A stretch of DNA of 39,104 nt from an uncultured Collinsella sp. (GTDB lineage: Bacteria > Actinomycetota > Coriobacteriia > Coriobacteriales > Coriobacteriaceae): positions 1-39,104 of the forward strand of contig CAUFXK010000011.1 of assembly GCA_959596495.1 (NCBI GenBank), written 5' to 3'. How positions within the stretch are numbered: the first letter of the stretch is position 1; the number at the start of each line of letters is the position of its first letter. Below, piece by piece: positions 15,483 to 22,802 of this stretch. The translations under genes and the position numbers were made by a program. The notes beneath the pieces are model-generated. The model ran no database searches. It had not been told where the DNA came from and saw nothing but the letters and a program-made list of their open reading frames with translations.

Positions 15483-17936
15483 CTAGCCGCGGACCTCGCC
15501 GTTTACGCCCTTGCACACCTTGGTGACGATCTTCTGGTGCGCCTTTTCGACCTCTTCGCTGGTGAGCGTGTGGTCGTCGGAGCGATACGTAAGCGCAAAG
15601 GCCATGGACTTCTTGCCCGCTCCGATGCGGATGGGATCGCGGTAGACATCGAACAGGCGCACGCCCTCGAGCAGCTTGCCGCCGGCACTCGTAATACGAC
15701 GCTCAAGATCCTCGCAGGTCACAGTGTTGTCGACCACGATAGCAAGGTCGTGCTCAACGGCCGGGTACTGCGAGAACTCACGGTAGTTCTCCTGGTTGCG
15801 GGCGCCCTTGATCAGCTTGTCCAAGTCGAGCTCAAAGGCAACGACGACCTCGTCAATGCCCATAGCCTCGCGCGCCTCGGGGTGAATCTCGCCAACCCAG
15901 CCCAGCACGGTACCGCCCGAGAGCACCTCGGCAGCACGACCCGGCTGCAGGAAGGCATAGCCCTCGCCCTCGACGGGACGGAAGCGAACCTTCTCGACGC
16001 GCAGCTGGGCAAGCAGCTCCTCGACAATGCCCTTGCCAAAGAAGAAACGCAGCTTACGGTACTTCATGTTCCAGGACTGCTCGCTCCACTGGCCCGACAG
16101 CACGCCCGCTACGGACTTGGTCTCCTTGGGCAGGCTGGCGTTCTCGCGACCGTGGAACAAGCTGCCGACCTCGTACAGATGCACGTTGGGCGTGCCGTGG
16201 GCCTCGTTGTAGGCCACAGACTGCAGCAGACCCGGCAGCAACGAGCGGCGCATCTCGGTCTGCTCGGCCACCAGCGGGTTCATGAGCACCACGGGGCAGC
16301 CGCGGCCTTCGGTGGACATGCCGATCTTCTCCAGGTCGCCCGGGGCGGCGAAGCCAAAGGTCGTGGTCTCGTTGAGGCCGCAGGCGCGCAGGATCTCGCC
16401 AACCTTGCGGGTGAGCTTCTGCTCGCGGGTCAGGCCGCCGATATGGTTCCTGGCAGCCGGGATGGTCGCCGTCACGCGGCCCATGCCCCACAGGCGCAGG
16501 ACCTCCTCGATCAGGTCGATCTCGCGCGGCAGGTCGGGACGGAAGCTCGGCGGCGTGACCATAAAGTCCTCGCCGTCGCGCTCGACGGTGCAGCCCAGGC
16601 GGGTGAGTGAGCGCTCGATAAAGTCGGGCTCGATGTCAGCACCGCAGATGGCGCGTACGCGGGCCAGGCGCAGCTTGATGCCGTCGATGGTCTTGGGCGC
16701 GGGGAACACGTCCACATAGCCGGGGGCGACCTCGCCGCCGGCGATCTCCTCGATGAGCGCGCAGGTAACGTTGGCAACATCCACGCAGCCGGTCTCGTCG
16801 ACCTGGCGCTCAAAGCGGATGGAGGCGTCGGAGATCAGCGACAGGTCACGGCTGGTGTGCGAGGTGCGGCCGGCGTTGAAGCAGGCGCTCTCGACCATCA
16901 CGTCGACGGTGTCGTCCTCAATCTCGGAATCCATGCCACCCATAACGCCGGCCAGCGCCACAGGACGCTCGCCGTCGGTGATGAGACCCATGCCGGCGTC
17001 GAGCGTACGCTCCTCGCCGTCGAGCGTCGTGAACTTCTCGTCCTGCTGGGCGGCGCGAACGACCACGCGGCGCCTGCCATCGCGCTCGGCAAAGGTGTCG
17101 AGGTCAAAGGCGTGCAGCGGCTGACCAGTGAGCATCATCACATAGTTGGTGATGTCGACGATGTTGTTGTGCGGGCGCACGCCCAGGGCGTTAAGGCGCT
17201 TGACCATCCAGTCGGGCGACGGGCCGACCTTCACGTTGCGCACGATGCGGGCAACGTAGCGGTCGCACAGGCCCTCGTCGGCAATCTCGACGGAAAGCTC
17301 GTCGTCGGTCGCGCGGCCGGTCTCGGCCTTGATGGCGGGCAGCTCAACGTGGAAATCGCGGTCGAAGATGGCGCCGGTCTCGCGAGCCATGCCGATCATG
17401 GACAGGCAGTCGGGGCGGTTGGGCGTGATCTCGCAGTCGAGCACGGTGTCGCTCGAGCCCACGTACTCGGCAAACGGCATGCCGCAGGGCGTATCCTCGG
17501 GCAGGATCATAATGCCGGAGTGGTCGCCACCCAGGCCGAGCTCGCGCGCGGAGCAGTTCATGCCCATGGACACGACGCCGCGAAGCTTGCTCTTCTTGAT
17601 CTTGACGTCGCCGGGAAGCACGGCGCCGATCATGGCCGTGACGATGTGGTCGCCGGCCTCAAAGTTCTGCGCGCCGCAGACGATCTGCAGCGGAGCGGGA
17701 TTGCCGTCGGGGTCGAGGTTCTTGTCGCCCACGTCGACCGAGCACACATACATGTGGTCGCTATCGGGGTGCGGAGTCTTGGTGAGCACCTTGGCGGTCA
17801 CCACGTGGTCGAAGGACTCGCCCACGGTGTCGATCGCCTCGACCTCGGTGCCGGTACGGATATATTCGTCCGAAAGGGTCTTGGGATCCTCCGGAATATC
17901 GATCATGGTCTTGAGCCAGTCGTAAGAAACGCGCAT
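15483..17936 (-). CDS. pheT: Phenylalanine-tRNA ligase beta subunit
   Basis: An 817-residue cytoplasmic subunit; two beta and two alpha subunits together charge tRNA-Phe. Domains in order: an N-terminal PheRS-beta segment, an EMAP-type tRNA-binding OB fold (about 40-155; LQIVCGAQNFEAGDHIVTA), a B3/4 editing domain (about 205-400, containing NNIVDITNYVMMLTGQPLHAFD), the B5 domain (about 405-475), a catalytic-like core (GLNETTTFGF..., MNPLVAEQTEMRRSLLPGLL), and a C-terminal ferredoxin-fold anticodon-binding domain. The length is normal. AGGAG precedes the ATG. It lies 162 bases after pheS and is presumably co-transcribed under the pheS T-box; the gap is filled by a large palindrome. Confidence 0.97.
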   Translation of the reverse strand: MRVSYDWLKTMIDIPEDPKTLSDEYIRTGTEVEAIDTVGESFDHVVTAKVLTKTPHPDSDHMYVCSVDVGDKNLDPDGNPAPLQIVCGAQNFEAGDHIVTAMIGAVLPGDVKIKKSKLRGVVSMGMNCSARELGLGGDHSGIMILPEDTPCGMPFAEYVGSSDTVLDCEITPNRPDCLSMIGMARETGAIFDRDFHVELPAIKAETGRATDDELSVEIADEGLCDRYVARIVRNVKVGPSPDWMVKRLNALGVRPHNNIVDITNYVMMLTGQPLHAFDLDTFAERDGRRRVVVRAAQQDEKFTTLDGEERTLDAGMGLITDGERPVALAGVMGGMDSEIEDDTVDVMVESACFNAGRTSHTSRDLSLISDASIRFERQVDETGCVDVANVTCALIEEIAGGEVAPGYVDVFPAPKTIDGIKLRLARVRAICGADIEPDFIERSLTRLGCTVERDGEDFMVTPPSFRPDLPREIDLIEEVLRLWGMGRVTATIPAARNHIGGLTREQKLTRKVGEILRACGLNETTTFGFAAPGDLEKIGMSTEGRGCPVVLMNPLVAEQTEMRRSLLPGLLQSVAYNEAHGTPNVHLYEVGSLFHGRENASLPKETKSVAGVLSGQWSEQSWNMKYRKLRFFFGKGIVEELLAQLRVEKVRFRPVEGEGYAFLQPGRAAEVLSGGTVLGWVGEIHPEAREAMGIDEVVVAFELDLDKLIKGARNQENYREFSQYPAVEHDLAIVVDNTVTCEDLERRITSAGGKLLEGVRLFDVYRDPIRIGAGKKSMAFALTYRSDDHTLTSEEVEKAHQKIVTKVCKGVNGEVRG

Positions 17937-17995
17937 GTAGCTCTCCTAGTTCTTAATCTCCGCAAAGGGAGGAATATCAAATGAAGACGTTCGCC

Positions 17996-18102
17996 TTAGG
18001 GTTGTCCAGGTGCCCCAGGTTGGCGTGAAAGAGGAGCGACGCGTACTAAAGGTACGCGAGCGACGGTTTGAACGCCAAGATGGAGTGCCTGGGCAAGCCT
18101 AA
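17996..18102. repeat. 107-bp near-palindrome between pheS and pheT
   Basis: Two 51-base arms around a five-base TAAAG centre (about 18047-18051) align end to end without gaps when one is reverse-complemented. Perfect blocks are TTAGG/CCTAA at the ends, CCAGG/CCTGG, TTGGCGT/ACGCCAA and GCGTAC/GTACGC at the centre. The outer arm covers the pheS stop codon. The transcript could fold into one long hairpin. There is no T-tract, so it is not a classical terminator. Confidence 0.7.
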
Positions 18103-19175
18103 AATTGGTTCAGGAAACGCATATCGCCCGTCATGAGCGTTCTGAGGTCGGGCAAGTCGTAGCGCAGTGCCGCGACGCGCTCGGCACCAATACCAAAGGC
18201 AAAGCCGGTGTACTTCTCGGGGTCGATGCCGCAGTTGATCAGGACGTTGGGGTCGACCATGCCGCAGCCCAGGATCTCGATCCAGCCGCTGTGCTTGCAG
18301 AAGTTGCAGCCCTTGCCGCCGCACACGTGGCAGCTCACGTCCACCTCGCAGGAAGGCTCGGTGAAGGGGAAGAAATGCGGGCGATAACGCGTCTTGCGGT
18401 CCTCGCCAAACATGCACTTAACAAAGTAGTCGAGCGTGCCCTTAAGATCGCCAAAGGTGATGCCCTCGTCGACGACCAGGCCCTCGATCTGGTTGAACTG
18501 CGGCAGGTGGCAGGCGTCGGCCGTGTCGGGACGATAGACGGTGCCCGGGCAGATCATGTAGATGGGCGGCTTTTGCGACTCCATGGTGTGGATTTGCACG
18601 CCCGAGGTCTGGGTGCGCAGCAGCACGTCGGACTCGCCGTGGGCATGAGCCTCGGGGTGCGCGACGCTGCCGGGGTTGTTGTCGACCACGTAGAAGGTAT
18701 CGCGGGCCGAACGGCTCGGGTGATCCATGGGGGCGTTGAGCGCGGTGAAGTTGTAGTAGGAGGTGTCGACCATGGGGCCGGACTCGACGGTGTAGCCGAT
18801 GCCGCAGAAGATGTCCTCGGCCTCCTCGATGATCTGCTTGATCAGGTGCTGGTGGCCGATCTGCGGACGGATGCCCGGCAGCGTGATGTCGACGGCATCG
18901 TGCTCGAGTGCGTGCTTGAGGGCGGCGGCCTTCATCTCGGTGGTGCGCTCGTCGAGCATGCCCTCGATCAGCTGGCGCATCTCGTTGGCGCGCTTGCCCA
19001 TCACGGGACGATCCTCGGGGGCGAGCTTGCCCATCATGCGCATCAGGCCGGTGATGCGGCCCTTGCGACCGAGCAGCTCAACGCGTGCAGCCTCGAGCTT
19101 GGCGGCGTCGTCGGCGCCTGCAACGAGCTCCTTGGCCTCTTCCTCGAGTTTGACCAGATCATCAATCAGACTCAT
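18099..19175 (-). CDS. pheS: Phenylalanine-tRNA ligase alpha subunit
   Basis: A 358-residue class II aminoacyl-tRNA synthetase catalytic subunit. Residues 1 to about 90 form the helical N-terminal domain. The core shows HPLTLPG-like TLPGIRPQIGHQHLI, motif 2 region FHQIEGL-like FNQIEGLVVDEGITFGDLKG, RPHFFPFTEPSCEVDV, and motif 3 GFAFGIGAERVAALRY. A cysteine pair region (CHVCGGKGCNFCKHSG) sits between. I chose the ATG at 19175 (MSLIDDL), with AAGGGAAG upstream. A frame extending to 19286 runs back through the T-box terminator and is rejected. Expression is expected to depend on the leader riboswitch. Confidence 0.97.
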   Translation of the reverse strand: MSLIDDLVKLEEEAKELVAGADDAAKLEAARVELLGRKGRITGLMRMMGKLAPEDRPVMGKRANEMRQLIEGMLDERTTEMKAAALKHALEHDAVDITLPGIRPQIGHQHLIKQIIEEAEDIFCGIGYTVESGPMVDTSYYNFTALNAPMDHPSRSARDTFYVVDNNPGSVAHPEAHAHGESDVLLRTQTSGVQIHTMESQKPPIYMICPGTVYRPDTADACHLPQFNQIEGLVVDEGITFGDLKGTLDYFVKCMFGEDRKTRYRPHFFPFTEPSCEVDVSCHVCGGKGCNFCKHSGWIEILGCGMVDPNVLINCGIDPEKYTGFAFGIGAERVAALRYDLPDLRTLMTGDMRFLNQF

Positions 19176-19260
19176 GTCTTCCCTTTCGTCTCTCGCGTAT
19201 CCGCGCTCCGGGGCGGCTGACGCCGCCCGATGCTGCGGATGCGCGGCCCGGTTCGGTAAC

Positions 19261-19299
19261 AAAAAACCGTCCTCGGGCATGTGCATTGCCCAAGGACGG
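19261..19299 (-). terminator. Regulated terminator of the pheS T-box leader
   Basis: On the minus strand, CCGTCCTTGGGCA pairs with TGCCCGAGGACGG (one G-U pair) and is followed by six T (19266-19261). It competes with the antiterminator formed by the T-box sequence immediately upstream. Confidence 0.9.
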
Positions 19300-19553
19300 T
19301 TGAATTCCGCGGTACCACCTTGTTTGACCCGGCGGATGTCTGGCCCGCCGCGCCCACTCTGTGCCTCTTGTCGCGAGGCTCACGGCTTCCCTACTGAGGC
19401 TTTGCTGCCACTGGCCGCGCGCCCGTTGAGGTCGCTGCTCGGGAGTGAACGCTTGGCCCTTGTCACCGCAGGAAGGCTTGCAGCCCATGACCTTCCCTCT
19501 CTTGCCGGCGACGCGGCGGGCAAAACCCTCTCCGTCAACGCATTGGGCTATAG
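19261..19553 (-). ncRNA. T-box riboswitch leader of pheST (tRNA-Phe sensing)
   Basis: On the minus strand the leader contains the T-box core GGTGGTACCGCGGAA (about 19319-19305), directly followed by a terminator hairpin. Further upstream are stem I features (GGAGAGGG, AGAGAGGG). A candidate specifier UUC followed by A lies at 19449-19447, a Phe codon. T-box RNAs bind uncharged tRNA through the specifier and T-box bulge, which disrupts the terminator and lets transcription proceed. A weak -10 match, TATCCT, sits at 19557-19552, consistent with a start just before stem I. Confidence 0.93.
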
Positions 19554-19678
19554 GATAACACATTCTACGTGTGCATCGCCGCGTTCCGTTTTGTTCGCGC
19601 TGGGTACAAGGCAGGTAGCTGTGCAAACTGGCCGTGCACCCGTCTGCGGCGCTCGGCCTGCGAGATTAAGGATACGGT

Positions 19679-21262
19679 ATGGGAAAGAAACTCGATAAGA
19701 AGGCCAAGGCCGCCGTGGCAAAGGCTGCCAAGGGCGTCAAGGTTGCTAAAGCCGACAAGGCCGTCAAAAAATTCCGCAAACTCGAAGGCAAGCTGTGGAC
19801 TCGCGAGTACCTGCTCAAGATTGCCGAGTTCGATGGAGCGACGATTGCTCCTGCCAACGGCGCAGCAGCGCGTGCCGACGCCATGGGCACGCTTGCCGGC
19901 GAGCATCACAAGCTGCTGACCAGCGAGAAGTCCGTTGAGCTCGTACGCTCGCTGGCACGCGAAACCGTCGCCGGCGGCAAAATCGACGACCCTCAGCTGC
20001 TCGACGAGATCCGTGTGCTCGGCCGCGATCAACGTGAGGCCAGTGCCATCCCCACCGAAGAAGCCGAGGCCTGGACCAGGCTCACCTGTGAGGCGGACGC
20101 CGTGTGGCACAAGGCCAAGGCAGCCAACGACTGGGCGAGCTTTGAGACCTATGTGGATAGAATCGTCGCCCAACTTAAGCATCAGGCCGAGCTCATGGAC
20201 CCCAAGCGCGATCCATACGACGTTTGGCTCGACCAGTACGAGCGCGGCCTTTCCGCCAAGAGCTTCGACGCGTTTTGCGACGAGGTCAAGGCCACGGTCG
20301 TGCCGCTCGTGCATGCCATCGGCGAGCGCGGCCAGCAGCCGGCTGCCGACTTTTTGCACGCCCACGTGCCCGAGGCTGCCCAGCGCGCCATGAGCTTCGA
20401 CCTTATGAAGCTTGTCGGCCTGGACCTGGACGACACCACGCTTGCCTTTACCGAGCATCCGTTTAGCGAGGGCTTTGCCGTGGGTGATGCGCGCATCGCG
20501 ACGCACATCTACGAGGACGACTGCATCTCCAACGTCTACAGCATCATCCACGAGGCGGGGCACACCATGTACGAGCTGGGCGTCAATCCCGCCTATGCGC
20601 GCACGTGCTTGGAGGGCGGCACCTCCATGGGCATCCACGAGAGCCAGAGCCGCTTTTTCGAGAACACCGTGGGTCGCAGCCGCGCCTTTATGGGCCCGCT
20701 GCTCGAGGTGCTGCGTCGTCACGCGCCCGAGGTCTACGGCGACGTCGACGAAGACACGCTCTACCGCGCCGTGAACATCGCGCAGCCGTCGTTGATCCGC
20801 ACCGAGGCCGACGAGCTCACCTATCCGCTGCATATTATGGTGCGCTACCAGATTGAGCGTATGCTGTTTGCCGGCGAAGCCACGGCCAAGGACATCCCCG
20901 TGCTTTGGAATCGCTTTATGGACGAGTACCTGGGCATTCCGGTTCCCGACGACACGCGCGGCTGCCTGCAGGATACGCACTGGAGCGGCAGCTCGTTTGG
21001 CTACTTCCCCACGTATGCGCTGGGTAGCGCCTACGATGCCATGTTTGTGCCGGCCATGTGCCGCGACGGTGTCGACCTCAATGGCGCCTGCGCGAGCGGC
21101 GATCTGGCGCCCGTCCGCGCCTGGCTGGACGAGCACATTTGGCAGTGGGGCCGCGCCAAAGACGCGCCGGAACTCATCAAGGGTGCCTGCGGCATGGATT
21201 TTGACGCCCGCTACTACTGCAGCTACCTGCAGGACAAGTTCACCACGCTGTACGAGCTGTAA
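19679..21262 (+). CDS. M32 family metallocarboxypeptidase (carboxypeptidase Taq type)
   Basis: A 527-residue zinc carboxypeptidase that removes C-terminal residues from peptides. The zinc motif HEAGH is at residues 291-295, followed by the M32 signature GTSMGIHESQSRFFEN (third ligand Glu near residue 320), then a conserved GRS and ARRYYCSYLQ-like C-terminus (DARYYCSYLQDKF). The first about 35 residues are lysine/alanine-rich (MGKKLDKKAKAAVAKAAKG), an extension not usual in the family. AAGGA lies about six bases before the ATG. It is divergent from pheST. There is no signal peptide, so it should act in the cytoplasm. Family length is about 500 residues, so the gene is complete. Confidence 0.92.
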   Translation: MGKKLDKKAKAAVAKAAKGVKVAKADKAVKKFRKLEGKLWTREYLLKIAEFDGATIAPANGAAARADAMGTLAGEHHKLLTSEKSVELVRSLARETVAGGKIDDPQLLDEIRVLGRDQREASAIPTEEAEAWTRLTCEADAVWHKAKAANDWASFETYVDRIVAQLKHQAELMDPKRDPYDVWLDQYERGLSAKSFDAFCDEVKATVVPLVHAIGERGQQPAADFLHAHVPEAAQRAMSFDLMKLVGLDLDDTTLAFTEHPFSEGFAVGDARIATHIYEDDCISNVYSIIHEAGHTMYELGVNPAYARTCLEGGTSMGIHESQSRFFENTVGRSRAFMGPLLEVLRRHAPEVYGDVDEDTLYRAVNIAQPSLIRTEADELTYPLHIMVRYQIERMLFAGEATAKDIPVLWNRFMDEYLGIPVPDDTRGCLQDTHWSGSSFGYFPTYALGSAYDAMFVPAMCRDGVDLNGACASGDLAPVRAWLDEHIWQWGRAKDAPELIKGACGMDFDARYYCSYLQDKFTTLYEL

Positions 21263-21363
21263 GGATTGACCAGCACGCCATCGCCAACGCCAACCATGTT
21301 GACGCCAATGTCTTGGCAACGTCAGCGAAAACGACCCTAAGCGAGCAAGGTGACGTGAAATGA

Positions 21364-21392
21364 AAGGGCGCTGACCTTCTGGTCGCGCCCTT
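21364..21392. terminator. Hairpin between convergent M32 gene and glmM, probably a glmM terminator
   Basis: AAGGGCGC and GCGCCCTT form an 8-bp stem that continues as GACC/GGTC across one bulged base, with a TTCT loop. On the minus strand it is followed by TTTCATTTC, a weak T-tract. It may serve either gene. Confidence 0.5.
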
Positions 21393-21440
21393 GAAATTGA
21401 ACGTCAGATTGCCGCTTAGGGGCGTTTGCAGCGTCGAGCA

Positions 21441-21468
21441 GTTACGCGGTTTGGTAAAACCGCGTAAC
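21441..21468 (-). other. Perfect 12-bp stem-loop at the glmM stop codon
   Basis: GTTACGCGGTTT (21441-21452) pairs exactly with AAACCGCGTAAC (21457-21468) around a four-base loop, starting at the last base of the glmM stop codon. No T-tract follows on the minus strand, so it is more likely a 3'-end stabiliser than a terminator by itself. Confidence 0.6.
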
Positions 21469-22799
21469 TACAGAGCCTCGAGTGCGTTGGCGATGCGCTT
21501 CATGGCGGCATCGGCGGATGCTTGGTCGGGCGCCTCGGCCAGCACGCGGATAACCGACTCGGTTCCGCTCTTGCGTACGAGCACGCGGCCCTCGCCTGCC
21601 AGCGCAGCCTCGGCCTCGGCGATGGCGTTCTGCACGCCCATGTTCTCGAGCGCGGCGTCCTTGTCCGCCACGCGCACGGCCACCTGCGCCTGCGGTAGCA
21701 GCTTGCACGGAGCCGTGAGCTGCGAGAGCGTCTCGCGCTCGGCGCGGATCACTTCCATCACGCGCAGCGAGGTCATAATGCCGTCGCCCGTGCGCTCGAT
21801 ATCGCCAAAGATCGTATGGCCCGTCTGCTCGCCGCCCAGGCTGTAACCGCCCTCGCGCATCTTGGCATACACGTGGCGGTCGCCCACACCGCTGGTCACG
21901 GCACTTAGGCCGGCAAGCTCCAACGACTTGATCAGGCCAAAGTTGCTGGCAATCGTCGGAACCACGGTACCGCCCGAAAGGCGACCGTGCTTGTTCAGGT
22001 ACACGCCGCACACGTACAGGATCTGGTCGCCATCGACCACGCGGCCGCGCTCGTCCACGGCCAGGCAGCGGTCGGCATCGCCGTCATAGGCAAAGCCCAC
22101 GTCCAAGCCCTGCTCCACCACGTGGCGCTGCAGACGCTCCATATGCGTGGAGCCGCAGTCGACGTTGATGTTAAAACCATCAGGCGCGGCATTGATCACG
22201 CGCACGTCGGCGCCCAGCGCGTCGAACACCGGCTTGGCCACCGAGGACGCCGAGCCGTTGGCGCAGTCGATGCCGATCTTGACGCCCTGCAGCGAAAAGT
22301 TCGCGCTGGCGATGAGCGAGGCAATGTAGCGGTTGCGGCCCTGCATGTAGTCCACCGTGGCGCCGATGTGGTTGCCCGTGGCCAGCGGCACCTCGCTCTT
22401 GCCATCGACGTAGTCCTCGATGAGCTCCAGTACGTCCTCGTCCATCTTAAAACCGTCGCTATTGACGAGCTTAATGCCGTTATCGCAAAACGGGTTGTGG
22501 CTCGCGCTGATCATGATGCCGCAATCGAAGCAGCCCTCCACGGTCTGATGCGCTACACCCGGCGTGGGGATCACGTGCAGCATATAGGCGTCCGCACCGC
22601 TCGCGACCAGGCCACTCACCAGCGCCGCCTCGAACATATAACTCGAGCGACGCGTGTCCTTACCCACGATGACGCGCGCCTTGCGCTCGCGGTTGGCGCC
22701 GTAATACCAGCCCACAAAACGGCCAATCTTATAAGCGTGCTCTACCGTCAGCCCAACGTTAGCCTCACCGCGAAAGCCGTCGGTGCCAAAGTACTTCAT
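21468..22799 (-). CDS. glmM: Phosphoglucosamine mutase
   Basis: A 443-residue cytoplasmic enzyme that interconverts glucosamine-6-phosphate and glucosamine-1-phosphate on the way to UDP-GlcNAc for peptidoglycan. It starts MKYFGTDGFRGEANVGLT, a family hallmark. The active-site phosphoserine is Ser100 in SASHNP (98-103), the metal-binding loop is DGDADR (near 240), and the phosphate-binding loop RKSGTESVIRV lies near the C-terminus. Length is normal. It starts three bases after the stop of the DUF4012 gene, so the two are almost certainly one operon, and a perfect hairpin marks its stop codon. Confidence 0.95.
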   Translation of the reverse strand: MKYFGTDGFRGEANVGLTVEHAYKIGRFVGWYYGANRERKARVIVGKDTRRSSYMFEAALVSGLVASGADAYMLHVIPTPGVAHQTVEGCFDCGIMISASHNPFCDNGIKLVNSDGFKMDEDVLELIEDYVDGKSEVPLATGNHIGATVDYMQGRNRYIASLIASANFSLQGVKIGIDCANGSASSVAKPVFDALGADVRVINAAPDGFNINVDCGSTHMERLQRHVVEQGLDVGFAYDGDADRCLAVDERGRVVDGDQILYVCGVYLNKHGRLSGGTVVPTIASNFGLIKSLELAGLSAVTSGVGDRHVYAKMREGGYSLGGEQTGHTIFGDIERTGDGIMTSLRVMEVIRAERETLSQLTAPCKLLPQAQVAVRVADKDAALENMGVQNAIAEAEAALAGEGRVLVRKSGTESVIRVLAEAPDQASADAAMKRIANALEAL

Positions 22800-22802
22800 A
22801 TC

